This document shows, piece by piece, positions 1 through 10,397 of a DNA stretch of 17,935 nucleotides. A program made the translations under genes and the position numbers. The stretch lies in contig JAAMXP010003419.1 of the NCBI GenBank assembly GCA_019693395.1, forward strand, positions 1-17,935. Reading direction: 5' to 3'. Source of the DNA: Ettlia oleoabundans. Taxonomy: Eukaryota; Chlorophyta; Chlorophyceae; Chlamydomonadales. The notes under the pieces were generated by a model. The model was not told where the DNA came from, searched no databases, and worked only from the letters and a program-made list of their open reading frames with translations. Every line of letters starts with the position of its first letter. Within the stretch, counting starts at the first letter, position 1.

Positions 1-34
1 CCCCCACACACCCCCCGCCATTCTGACCGTGCAG

Positions 35-1007
35 GCCAAAAGGACGTGTTGATTGCGACTGATGTGGCGAGCAAGGGTTTGGACTTTGAGGGCATCCAGC
101 ATGTGGTCAACTACGACATGCCCGAGGAAATTGAAAACTACGTGCACAGGATCGGGCGTACAGGTGAGCCCAACAGGGAGTGGTTGGGTGGTGGGATCGG
201 GAGTGCAGCAGCTACAGGGGGCTGTTATATGCAGTTTGAACTTTTGCTGAAGCTGGCCTGAGTTGTCTGCCCCTGCAAACCTTGCATGTACCCCGCGTGT
301 GCTGTGCGACACAAGTGCCATGCCCCTCTCTCACTCCTGTCCTCTGCTGTGCACGCTGTGTGTGCAGGGCGTAAGGGCAAGACTGGCATTGCCACCACCT
401 TCATCAACAAGAATCAGAGTGAGCAGATCCTGCTGGACCTCAAGCACCTGCTCAAGGAGGCCAAGCAGCGCATACCACCGGTGCTGCAGGCGCTGCACGA
501 CCCAATGGAGGAGCTGGCGGTGAGTGGCAGGGTTGAGGGGTGGTTGATGGGTGGCTCCTTGGGAAAGCCCGGGGTTGAGTTTAGTGGCCACCTACTCTAG
601 GTGCAGCCAGCCAGGTGTGAGCCAGCTAGGTGCGAGGTGGTGGCTGGGCAAACAGGAGGGGAAGTGGTTGTGTGCGGTTGGTTGAGTGGGTGTATCAGGG
701 GCATTGTGGGGAGCAGCTGGGGGGCAGGGCTTCATCACAAGCCCCTGCTACCTCGTGTGAATGTGTTGTGCTGCGGCTGTGAACCCATATTTCTACTTGT
801 ACTGCTTGTTGGTCCTTCAACCTGCCCTCGTGAGCCATGCAGGAGATGGAGGCCATCAGTGGCACCAAGGGCTGCGCCTACTGCGGCGGTCTGGGCCACC
901 GTGTCACAGACTGCCCCAAGTTGCGGGCGGACACGCGGGAGCAGACGCGCAAGCAGCAGGACAGGTTTGGCGGCGGCACCGGCAGCGGCTTTGGAGCAGA
1001 AATGTAG
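35..1007 (+). CDS. DDX41: DEAD-box RNA helicase DDX41/Abstrakt, C-terminal part (partial at 5' end)
   Basis: ATP-dependent RNA helicase of the DDX41/Abstrakt family, whose members associate with catalytic spliceosomes in other eukaryotes. Three exons are in the window: 35-163, 368-519 and 843-1007 (TAG stop). Each is bounded by CAG acceptors and GTGAGY donors, and the phases fit, giving 147 complete codons plus the stop. Exon 1 holds helicase motif V ([12 protein letters not shown]) and motif VI (HRIGRTG, split by the intron). Exon 2 has the family segment [10 protein letters not shown]. Exon 3 has the C-terminal zinc knuckle [14 protein letters not shown] (CX2CX4HX4C), which separates DDX41 from most other DEAD-box proteins. 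The protein ends GSGFGAEM. The N-terminal helicase lobe lies left of the window. The exon order and knuckle match the family well, so identity is close to certain; the symbol follows the animal name (plant RH35 type). Confidence 0.95.
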
Positions 1008-1370
1008 GCAGAACAACGCGGGGCAATGTATCCCTCCACCCCATTCCATAGCTGTTTTTCTTGTCTCTGTGTTGTTGCTTTTCTGTCTTTGCTTTGCTGT
1101 TCTCTTCTACAAGAGTGAAAGCAAGTTGGAACCCGGCACCCATGCTCAAGAAGGGACAGGCGCCCACCTCGCTCTCTATGCCATTACCTTTACCATTACA
1201 TGTATCAATGATGCCTATGCCAACTTGTATACCATTAAACAGCGCAATCAGCAAAGAATCTGGATTAAGGCAGGTGTTACAATGGCATACTCGCCTAGTA
1301 TGCAGTGAAACAATGTAGCGAGTGATACCCAGTCAAGAGGGAGACAAGGCAAGGGGTGCGGCACCTGGGC
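1008..1370. other. Convergent 3' gap between DDX41 and the Dus gene
   Basis: This stretch holds the 3' untranslated regions of two tail-to-tail genes. No conserved coding segment was seen. On the minus strand TGTAA occurs at 1281-1277, about 90 nt past the Dus stop, and again at 1200-1196. These are good candidates for the green-algal UGUAA poly(A) signal. No TGTAA was found on the plus strand for DDX41. A long plus-strand open frame runs through here, but it crosses DDX41 intron 2 and reads its exon 3 out of frame. Confidence 0.6.
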
Positions 1371-3840
1371 TCATCCCTGGGCCTGCGCCTCCTCCCGCCC
1401 ACCGCGTCTATCGCCCCCCCGCAGCTCCTCCTCCCACTCATGCAAGTTGCTGGCCGCCAAGCGCAGCAGGGCTGCCTCCGCGTCAGCGTCAGAAGCAGCC
1501 TCCCAGAGCGCCTCTGCAATGGGGCCAAAGGCCGCCTCATTCTCGCACCGCAGCAACCGCTCCAGCGGCGGCAGCCCCTCCACCGTCTCCCCCAGCTTTG
1601 TGCACGCGATGCTGTCCCACCGCGTGCTCAGCAGCGGCTGCTGCAGCGAGGCGGCGCCGTAGACTGCCTCCGGCATGGGCCTGCAGGTGCAAGGCGGTGG
1701 GGGCGGCTTAGGGAAGATGGGCAGGCCCTGGGTGTGTGACACATATGTGCGGCTTCTCGGCAAGATGCAAGCACCCGCTGCAGCCTGTTTCTAGTAGCAG
1801 CAGCCTCAGATGCGCCAACAGCCACTCATGCGCCGCCAACACAGGCCTGCCATCAACAAGGTGGAGATGCAAAAGCGCTGGGGCCTGCTGCTGCTCACCG
1901 GTAGCGACTGAAGAAGTTGAAGTGCCAGGGCAGGAAGTAGAAGGCAGCGCGCTTGCCGCGCTCGTCGTCCCTGAAGTGCTCCTTCATGTAGGCAACCAGC
2001 TGGCGGTAGATGCCTAGCCGCTCCGATGCACTGGGGGCCAGCTCCCGCCCCTCCCTCACCTCCTGGAACAGCCAGGGCTGCAGCACAGAAGGGAGCACAG
2101 GCTGAAATCAGATACATGTATGCCCAATCAGGGAGAGTGTGGTCTTGTTATAACGTATCCGTCGCACTCCATTTGCATGCTGCTTCGATGGCAAACCGTT
2201 GATATGATGATGACTGTGGGGGACAGCAGAGGCGGAAAGGCGGAGCCCAACAGTAACAGCCGCCGGCCAGGCAGCCCGCTCCGCTCCGCAACTCCACGTA
2301 GGGGCCTCTTGAGAGCAAGGCAGTGTGCTGGTAGCGGTGTGAGCATATGCCTCAACAACAATGTCCGAGCAATCTCACCTTAATCAAGGCACCCCTGCAC
2401 TCAGTCCAGCGGTAGCAGTCGAAGGTGTAAGGGCCAGGGTGGCAGCAGTGAGGTGTAGCGCGCTTAAGGCAGCAATTTGCGCAAGAATTGAGCCCCAACC
2501 TGCCCCCGATGTCATGCACACCAGCTGTGCAACCAACAAGCTGGTCTTCGCTTGCCCAGCACCTGCTGAGTCCCTGTTAGCACACAACATGCTGCGGGAC
2601 TCGGCCTGGCTCACCTGCCCACCATGACTGCCAGCACGTTGGGGCTGTCCAGGCGCCGCCTTGCCTCATAGTGTGTCAGCACATCGCCGTTGCCCACCAG
2701 GGGTATGCTGTGCTGCGCCGCCACCTGCTCCACCAGCACCCAATCAGCCGGCTTCTTGTACCGCTGCTCCATCGTCCTGCAGCACAACCGGCTTGTGTCA
2801 GACTAGCGGTGGCGCACTGTAATGACATGGCTCAATAGCATGATGCTTGCAGAGCAGGTGTGATGGTGGCTGTGGCAGGTCAGCTGCATGCTGGGCAGAA
2901 TGAGGAAGGCCAGCCGGCACACGAGCATGGGAGTGTAGCGCCCGCTCAGCGCGGCAGCAGCGCACCTGCCGTGCACCGTCACCACCGCTGCGCCCGCCTG
3001 CTGCAGTAGTCCCACCATCTCATGCACGTTTATCTTCTCGGCATTCTCCCCCAGCCGTATCTTCACCGTCAGCGGTACCGGCAGCCGTGCCGCCATGCCG
3101 TTGACCAGGCGGGCTAGCTTAGCTGGACGCCGAAGCAATGCAGCACCCAGCCCCCGCCGAGTTGCTTCGTAAATGGGGCAGCCGCAGTTCAAATCGATGA
3201 AATCTGCACCCTCCTCCACCGCCATCAGCCCCGCCCTCACCCCCTCGTCAATCACATTGGTTGCAATCTGGAACCCTGCAGACACGGCGAGTAGAGTGCA
3301 GTCAACCACACCCACAAACTGCTTTTTATTAAGGTCCACTGTAAGCTGCCACTTTTAACTACTCTGCACCTACAGCACTGTACCATAAGTTTTCTCATTG
3401 TCTGCCCGCCGGAGCATGGCTCGCTCCTTGCGGACCCCTTTGACCAGCTGCCGCGCAAACGCCATCTCGCTATAGGTCACGTCAGCCCCAAAGGCAGCGC
3501 ACAGCCGCCGGAAGGGGAGATGGTTGCCTCGCGTCAGTGGGGCCAGAATGAGCTGCCCCCGCAGCCGATCTACTAGTGCCGCATTGCGTGCCAGCTGCTC
3601 TGGCGACAACGGCTCCAGCTCAGGCGGTGCAGCGGCCTGCCTTGCCCCTGGCGCGTCCTGTGCTTCTGTTGTTGCCGCTGCTGCTGCGGAATAGCTGCGT
3701 GTGGAATGTTGATGGCCTTTGAAACCCAGTTTGCGGGCCCCCTGTCTCCACATTACTGCGGGAAGGCGGCTCACCAAAATTCCTTGAGCGTTGCCGCCAG
3801 AGCGGTGGAGTACCACGGAACGGGGCAGAGCGGCGGCCAT
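1371..3840 (-). CDS. Dus3-like tRNA-dihydrouridine synthase, predicted organellar
   Basis: FMN-dependent enzyme that reduces uridine to dihydrouridine in tRNA. Six exons on the minus strand: 3840-3384, 3275-2966, 2776-2615, 2394-2379, 2077-1899 and 1680-1371, with matching phases, give 477 aa. Residues 98-111 (ILAPLTRGNHLPFR) begin the TIM barrel. DLNCGCP carries the catalytic Cys at about 185. VKIR is at 223-226, HGRTMEQRYKKPADW at 254-268, VGNGD at 283-287, and VGRGALIKPWLF spans the microexon. The GALxKPWLFxE signature favours the Dus3 branch, but the CCCH zinc fingers of cytosolic Dus3 are absent. The N-terminus is Arg/Ala-rich without acidic residues up to about residue 58, with a possible processing site near RSYS (48-51), suggesting mitochondrial or plastid import. 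The start chosen is ATG 3840; in-frame ATGs at 3849 and 3975 are alternatives. The C-terminal 100 residues are lineage-specific. Confidence 0.9.
2379..2394 (-). other. 16-nt microexon of the Dus gene
   Basis: Minus-strand sequence GGGTGCCTTGATTAAG is preceded by GTGCAG and followed by GTGAGA. Its first G completes the Arg codon left open by the upstream exon (ends at 2615, phase 2). The remaining 15 nt encode G-A-L-I-K and leave phase 0, which exactly fits the next exon starting Pro-Trp-Leu-Phe at 2077. Without it the conserved Dus segment R-G-A-L-x-K-P-W-L-F is lost and the frame breaks. Confidence 0.88.
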
Positions 3841-4120
3841 ATAGGACATACTGTAAATCAGGTTGTACCTTGCTTGCAGTGACCAGCCACCCAGCAATCC
3901 ATCAGTGGTGGCTTGGTGAAGTGTCGGCCGAATACCACTTGCGCGCCTAGGTGCCCGACACCTTGGCTGTACCAACAGTTCACCTTAAAACATGCATGCA
4001 ATGTCGTAGTCTAGGCCGAAAACCCAGACTGATGGGGCAAAGCACAGCACAGCAGCAGCCCCTGAAAACCTAAAGATCCGCGCCCCGATCTCTTTCCCCA
4101 CCCCCCAGATCGCCACACAA
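3841..4120. promoter_or_regulatory. Divergent promoter region between Dus and the membrane-protein gene
   Basis: A head-to-head gap of about 280 bp, shorter if the Dus start is the in-frame ATG at 3975. Both 5' leaders and both core promoters must lie here, or the genes share one bidirectional promoter. A pyrimidine-rich tract (about 4090-4107) precedes the plus-strand start. I see no convincing TATA box. Confidence 0.5.
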
Positions 4121-6308
4121 ATGAAGATGGCCGTGCAGCCTTTGGCTGCTGCCGCATCAGCCCCAACGGGGCTGCACCGGCGCCTGCTGCTGGCACCAAC
4201 ATCGGCGTGGCAGCGCTGTTCAACAGACCCGACCTCAAACCCCATGCAGCATCAGCACCTTGTGCAGCGCCCGCTGCCTAGCGCCACTTCCAGACAGGCG
4301 CAGGGCGGCGCACCGCCGCAGCGGTGGAACGTGCGGGCCCGAAGCGGAGCTGACAGCGGCAGTCCTCCAGAAGTGGATCTATCAACGGGCAGTCAGCAGG
4401 ATGGTGCACAGCGGCAGCCGGTAGTACAACCAGAGGCGCAGACTGGCACACAGCCAGAAGAGCAGGTGCAGACGCATGCGCAGCCGCAGGCGCTTTCCCC
4501 CCCGCCTCGTCTGTGGCGGGCGATGCTGCAACGCTGCTGGGCCCTGGTGCACAGCTGTCTTTGGCCCCTGGTAGTAACACATGCAATAGCAGATGGTGCT
4601 GTCTTCCTGGTGCACCGGCTCTCTCACCGTGCAACCAACGAAGGTGCGAATTGTGTCTGTGTGTGTTGGCCTTGGGGTCCTTGCCCGACTCAACCTTGTG
4701 CTGCTGCCAGCGCAAACAGCTGCCTATAACACGCCTTCCTAACTTCACCCCTCGTTTTGTCATGCAGCTGCGGTTGCTTTCTTGATGGGCGGGACCCTGA
4801 CCCCTGCCGCAATCGGCAACATGTGGTGGCTGTCAGTGGACCCCCAACTGGCAAACTTCCACACCCTCTACCAGCCCCTCACCTTTGTTTTCTTCCTGCT
4901 CACCTTCCCCGTCGTGGTGCTCTTGAAGAGCTGGGCTGCACTGGTCACCATCTTGCTGTGCCAACGGGCGCAGCCAGCAGGTGAGACCTCTTGCCAAAGT
5001 GGTGCGCTTGTGGGCTCCTGACCTTCACTGCGTAGCTGTCATTCGTGTGAGCACCTGTCAGGTGCAGGCAGCAAGGCGGAGAAGCAGGCAGAATCTGTGC
5101 CTTTGTGGCGTCCATTGCGTGGCATCCGGCATGGGCTGGCATCACTAGCAAGCATCCAGCCGCAGGTGTGGAGGTTGCACAGCCGACTGTTGGCAGAACA
5201 TGTTGCGGCCCATGTAGAGCAGCGTGTGATGGAAACAGAGTTGCCTTTCTGCATTGCGCCCCCTGCTGATTTGAGGTCAGAGTATGCACGTGCAGGTCGC
5301 TGCCCTGTGGCGCCGCTTGTTTTTTGTCGAGCTGCTGGTGGCATCGGCGGTCGTGCCCCTCACATTTGCCAGCCTGGCGGTGATCACGCTGCCACTCACG
5401 CTGCCCATCATACTCGACCTGCAAGCAGCCGGCCCAGCGGCAGTTGTGGAGGGTGAGTGACTTACAGGCATGTCAACCTTTTTTTGCGCACGCTGCGCTC
5501 ATTTATTAAGTCACAGCAACATTCTTTTTATATTCAAACTGTCCTTGGTTCATGGTTTGTTGCTGTTTTTACAGAGCACTGTTTGTCCTTGCCATTGCAC
5601 ACCCCCGCAGGTGTTCTGGGCCTGGAGGCTGTCAGGCGCAGCCGGAAGCTGCTTCGCAGCATACGATTGCAGTTGGCCATCCCTTATGTGGGGCTGGTTG
5701 CAGCAAGACGGCTGCTGGAAGCCGCCAAGTCGGCTGTCCTGACCGCTATGCCGCCCCGGTAAGTGCAGGGCTCATGCTGGGGTGGTGCTTCACTTGTTGT
5801 TGGATGGTTTTGGGGAGGGGTCTTGTTGGCCGGGAAACCCCCTGCCTGGTCCAGGTCGATTTTGACGGGTCTGGCTGGCCCATCATTTCGTGTTTGCGGT
5901 ATGATGTGCCATATCGTGCAACTCTTCTGATGTGATGGCAAGGCACGGCCACGCAGGTTTTACCTGGAACTGGTGGAAATCCCAGTTGCGGTGCTGGTGG
6001 GCGGCACCCTCCTCTCTGTCCTCCTGGCCAGGTGAGAATACTGCCCATGCTTCATGTGCGTTGCAAAATGAGGATGTCAGCCCGTTGGTAGACTGACTAG
6101 AAGACAGACAAACCCGAGACCACGCCCTTTCTTCTTCTCGATCCGATGGTAAGCGCGTTTGTTCCAACGCAGGTTGCAAGACGTGTTGCCTTTTGTGGCA
6201 TATACTGAAGCAACGGCTGTGGAGGCCAATGGCAGGCCAGCAGCAGCCACAGCAGAGCGGCAAAGCATTGGCGCAGCAGCAGACAACGGCAGCCCCGCAA
6301 AAGAGTAG
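4121..6308 (+). CDS. Uncharacterised multi-pass membrane protein, predicted plastid-targeted
   Basis: I do not recognise this family with confidence. Proposed exons: 4121-4643, 4768-4980, 5068-5225, 5296-5452, 5611-5758, 5957-6031 and 6173-6308 (TAG), about 469 aa. Residues 1-60 are rich in Ala, Ser and Arg with almost no acidic residues, like a transit peptide. A Pro/Gln-rich low-complexity stretch (about 95-130) follows. Then come about six hydrophobic segments, for example CLWPLVVTHAIADGAVFLV, LTFVFFLLTFPVVVLL, PLTFASLAVITLPLTLPIIL and EIPVAVLVGGTLLSVLLA. The segment GLEAVRRSRKLLRS resembles the amphipathic ALRRS motif of bacterial GPDPase-type membrane domains, but this is only suggestive. 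The 5068-5225 exon is the weakest: its donor could instead be after 5165. The second in-frame ATG (4127) has the better start context (A at -3, G at +4). Exons 2, 4, 5, 6 and 7 are well supported by phase. Confidence 0.72.
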
Positions 6309-6547
6309 ACTCCTGGACGGTGCTAGTGCTGGGACAGGCTGGACTGTGCACTGCTACAAGCCTGGTGTGTGGTTGATTGTTTTGCAAGTGCGAATGCCAA
6401 AAAGCTGTACATAACAACGTAACAACAGCGGAGGAGCAACAGCGAAGGTGCAGCAGCAAATCAAGCAGAGCATAAGCAAAGGGGCCATGGTGGCCTCCGG
6501 AGAACCAGCGCATAACAAGGAAGCGAGGAGCACATAACTGACCCGTG
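6309..6547. other. Convergent 3' gap between the membrane-protein gene and WDR46
   Basis: About 240 bp between two stop codons on opposite strands. It holds both 3' untranslated regions. No TGTAA signal was found on either strand in this gap, and no coding sequence or RNA gene is evident. Confidence 0.5.
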
Positions 6548-9500
6548 TCACTTCTTGAAGAAGCGTTGCAGAGCACGCGGCACATCTGCTGGCACGCCTG
6601 TGTCCCCACGCTGCTGCTGCTGCTGCTGCTGCTTGTGCCCGAACTCGGCGCTGACTCCCTGCTCCCGCATCCGCGCCTTGATCTCGGGTTTCCGCTCCTC
6701 GATGATGTTGGCCTGCTTTTTGCGCTGCCGCCTGGTGGGCTTGTTCTTGCCCTGCGGGCAGGCAGCAAGCCGCAGCGGTGCGGTGTGCATCATCAGTGTA
6801 CAGATTGGCCGCAATGCAGACACCATCATGCGGAATAAATTAGACCGGCACTGCAACCACCTTATGCTTGCAGCATACAATCCAGATGCAAGCTGCGCAC
6901 ATGCCCTGCCCATGCTGCGCGTCCCCCACCCCCACACACCCACACCACACACCCACACCACCACCACACACACCTTCATTCGCTTCTTCTCCTCGTTCTT
7001 CTGCCGCTGCTCTGCCAGCCGCGCGCGGTTGGCTGCCTCTGCTGCTGCGTGCTTCTCCTTCTGCACCTCTCTGGGCTCCCGGGCCACCCGTGTGATCTCG
7101 GTGGGGTCCAGCACAATCATGTCCGGCTGCATGGCAGGAAAAAGAAAGTTCGGGTGAGGCAGGGACACAAGGTTTGGCCTCTCATGTTCAGCACGCAGAT
7201 TGGTGGCACATGCCGGCACAAGAAACTGCACAGATAGTTTCGGCTGATCCAGGTGATGACAGACGAGGGGATGGATGTCAGCACACATCTCAGGTGATCA
7301 GGTTGTTGAGCGAAGCACAACAGACATGGGGCAAGACATTGCAATGTCCGCATCTCAGACATTTGTCCCGCAATGGACACCATTTGCACCAGCCCAACAC
7401 ACAGCCGTTCATGTATGTGGCGTATGCGTGCCGGAAGCCCATGGCACAGCGCGTTGGCGGGGTGGCCCAGCTGCCCAGCGTGCTGCCGCTGCGCCTCACC
7501 TGCAGCTTGTCCAGCAGGCTGTGCACCTCCGCCTCCCGCCGCTGCTTGCGTGTCTGGAAGGGGTCCGCCACAAAGGAGTCGTAGTTTGGCTCGCCCGCAC
7601 CCGGCACAAGCATGGTGGACACACCGCCGCTGTGTCCAATGCCAAGCACATCCTGTGGGGCAGGAGGCCAGAGCAGAATTGCTGTCACAAGGCAGGGCTT
7701 TATCTTACTACTGCCAGCTTGCGGCTGAACAGCTTTGCTGAAAATATCAGCCACTGTAGCAGAGCAGGTGCTCAACTGGTGCACTTGGTGGATGCAGTGA
7801 GAAGGGCCATACAGCACCCAGACAGCCAGCTAATCAGCAGACACAGGTGGGCACGATGAAGCAGCTGGGTGGCTCTCTTTCTAAGGTGGCTCCGCCGCTG
7901 CAGTAGCCAAAGAATGGGGTGCCATCCCTGTCTTGTCAGCACCCCCCCGGCCCCGCACCTCGTATGGGCAGAAGTGGAAGTCCCGCAGCACGCCCCCCGC
8001 CAGCCTGTGCGTCATGTAAGGGCTCTGCTGCTTGCTGCTCAGAGCATCCTTCCAAACCTGCGCAACGCCGAACAGGTTGGGCAACGGTAAAAAGGAATAG
8101 GGAGCAGAGAGAAGTTGATGCCAGGTGTAAGTACCCAGTGATACCCACGATCCCCAGCTACGCAACCGCCTCCCAACCACGTAGGCCATGCCAGCTCATC
8201 AGCCCATGGCCACCGAACAACCCTGCCCAGTCAGCTGCAACATGCTGCCTGCCGCTCTCCCATGCGCCCCACCTGTATTTTCCGGCCGTACCCCACCGCT
8301 AGCAGCCCTCGCTGGCTGATATCACACCACTCGGCCGGCGAGTGGGAGAAGTAGGCGTGCAGGGGGCGGAACATGCGGAGGTCCCACACCTTGACCTGCA
8401 CGACAGCCAGCGGTGCCCGGCAGGGGAAGAAAGCTGGGTGTGAGGTTGCTTGCTATCACAGGAGAGAAGCAGGCGTTCACAGCGGGTACACACGTCGACA
8501 TGGGCAGCTGGCATGCACAAGTTCACATGGGCAACCGGCTGAGCTGTGCTGTGCTGTGCTGTGCTGTGCTGTGCTTGCCTGCCCATCAGCGCCTGTGGTC
8601 ACCAGATGTCGCCCTTGCCTGTCTGCTGCCAATGACCGCACGGGACCGTGGTGGCACAGCATGCTGACCACGGGGGTGGTGATGTTTGGGGTCCACATGC
8701 TCACGGTGCCGTTGCCGTGGCCCAGGCAGACCACGGCGTTCCAGGGGTTGTGCCGCATCGTGTCACACGGGCCCTGCTTGGTGCGGTGCGTGGCCACAAT
8801 CTGGCCGGTGGAGGTGTCCTGGTAGCGTAACAACCCTGTGGTGCCCACTGAGCACAGCAAGAAGTGGTGGGGCAGAAACTCCAGCCGTGTGGCCTCTGTG
8901 GTGTCCTGCACAGGGAAGCAGCACGGGTGGCTGGGTGAGAGGAGTTGAGCAGTGAGTTGACAAAGAGCAGCCAGAGAGAGGCACCAATGCCAATTGCTGC
9001 GTACGCGGTGGCGCAAAGGGACACAACAAGTCGATGCCGCCACGCACCTGTGTGTGAGGAACCGATACTAATAAACAACGCAAAACCCACTGTGCCTCTG
9101 CCATCTTCCCCACGCCAGCATTATTTGCACTGCCAACAACCACCCTGTGATGCTGATGAGCAACCGCCCGCAACACCCATTCACCCACCTTGAGGCAGTG
9201 AACCTCCAGCCCTCGCTTGTCGTAAATGTACACGTACTTCTGCTGCGCCGCCGCGAAAAACTGCTCGTTGTGCAGGAACTTAATGTCGTGCGTCCTCTCT
9301 TTGACCTGCACATCAGGCCAGCAGCGGAGGAGGCAACATTATTAACAGTCACCGAATGCGCAATTTGCAACTGCTTTCATGCACGGCATGACACGCAACG
9401 TGCAGCAGGATCAACACAACAGGGACAACAATCGTAAGAGGATCCTGAACGGTGTGTCTCATCTCCTGCTCATCTCCTGCAACACAATCCCACACCAGAC

Positions 9501-10397
9501 ATACGCACCGGAGCTCCCGACCTGCTCACCTGCACTTCACAGATCAGCCGTGTGCGCTGCCAGTCCATGAGAGCCAGGTGGCCCTTGCGGCCCGCCAGCA
9601 GCATGTGGCGCCCGCTGCGTGAGAAATCCAAGGAGTAGGGGCCCAGCTGATCCAGCTGTAAATCAAACGCCTTGCGTGCAGCACCCGCCTCAACCGCCTG
9701 CACACCAGCGGCGGCGGGTTACACAGCGCAAAGTATTGATTTGCAGGGCAATGGCATATTTGGCGGTGATGGATTGGCAAACACAAAGGCTAGTGTTTGG
9801 CACCGGATCAGCAGGGCAGTTGGACCTACCTGGTACCAGGTCTCATACATACATAAGCTGCAAGACGTGCTGATACTGGCCGCACCTTGAGAAGCCAAAC
9901 TTGATACATGCGTTTTGTTGCTGGCCAACTCACGCCCTACCAGCTCACCTGCACAATTTCCTGCTGGCTGAACTTCCAGGTTCGCTCCATGCCCTCCGCC
10001 TCCAGCTCCCCTGCCTCGCTAGGCAGCAGCCACTCATCCACCTTGGCCGCTGCCGCCTGAGCATCGCTCACAACCTTCTCGCTGTACCGCAGCCGGCCCT
10101 TCAACTTTTTGTCCTCAATCTGCAGAAATGATGCATACAGCTGGCATACGGTGGGCTCAAACGCGTCTAGAAAGCAACTGGGAGGAGTGCCCGGCACTTG
10201 CGTCTGTGGCAGCGGCCGGCACTATGCTGCAAAGTCAAGCGTGGTGCATGCGTGCTGGCTGCGTCGATACCACTTGACCCACTCCTTACCTTACGAGTGG
10301 CGACCTCAGGCCCACGCCTGAACTTGGCGGCTCCCGTCACCTCCCCATTGCTGCTTCTGTGCCTTTTTCTCGCTGGAGGGTCGCCCGGGTCGCCCAT
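6548..10397 (-). CDS. WDR46: WDR46/Utp7 (BING4) small-subunit processome WD40 protein
   Basis: Nucleolar WD40 protein needed for 18S rRNA processing (Utp7 in yeast). Ten exons: 10397-10290, 10119-9949, 9697-9530, 9305-9189, 8905-8579, 8395-8273, 8057-7959, 7652-7500, 7126-6974 and 6751-6548; 540 aa. The N-terminus is basic, and [11 protein letters not shown] follows in exon 2. WD40 blades cover about residues 110-370, including [60 protein letters not shown] and [16 protein letters not shown]. The BING4 C-terminal domain begins near [20 protein letters not shown] and [13 protein letters not shown] (about 372-402) and continues to LDPTEI. The tail is highly charged and carries seven consecutive Gln near the end, then RALQRFFKK. 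The start chosen is ATG 10397 (G at +4), seven codons inside an upstream in-frame ATG at 10418. Intron 5 uses a GC donor. Length and domain order match the family. Confidence 0.95.
6611..6631 (-). repeat. CAG x7 repeat encoding poly-Gln in WDR46
   Basis: Seven perfect CAG codons on the minus strand, in frame in the last WDR46 exon. They encode seven Gln between His-Lys and Arg-Gly in the basic C-terminal tail. This part of the family is variable, so it may be length-polymorphic. Confidence 0.9.
6931..6973. repeat. CA/CCA low-complexity tract in WDR46 intron 9
   Basis: Plus-strand text is a run of CA and CCA units; on the transcribed minus strand it is a GT/GGT-rich tract starting immediately after the exon 9 splice donor. 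It is simple sequence with no coding role. Confidence 0.85.
8396..8578 (-). other. GC-AG intron of WDR46 with ACAGC repeat
   Basis: On the minus strand exon 5 ends GGGCAG and the intron begins GCAAGC, a non-canonical GC donor that fits the known GC-donor consensus (AG|GCAAG). It ends GTGCAG before GTCAAGGTG. Joining the exons restores the WD40 junction [14 protein letters not shown] in phase 0. No usable GT donor exists at the right place and phase. Confidence 0.85.
8543..8572. repeat. Pentanucleotide microsatellite (GCTGT)6
   Basis: Six perfect tandem copies of GCTGT on the plus strand (ACAGC on the transcribed strand), lying within WDR46 intron 5 and starting only 6 nt inside the GC splice donor. 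Confidence 0.95.

Noticed and set aside
601..1308. Plus-strand open frame of 235 codons
   Set aside because: It covers DDX41 intron 2, reads the zinc-knuckle exon in the wrong frame, and continues into the 3' untranslated region. The third frame gives the conserved CCHC knuckle.
1356..2017. Plus-strand Ala/Arg/Pro-rich open frames opposite the Dus gene
   Set aside because: They are antisense shadows of the last two Dus exons and the intron between them, with composition typical of reversed GC-rich coding sequence.
8543..8572. Short tandem repeat as a possible CRISPR-like array
   Set aside because: Units are 5 bp without spacers and lie inside a spliceosomal intron; it is a microsatellite.
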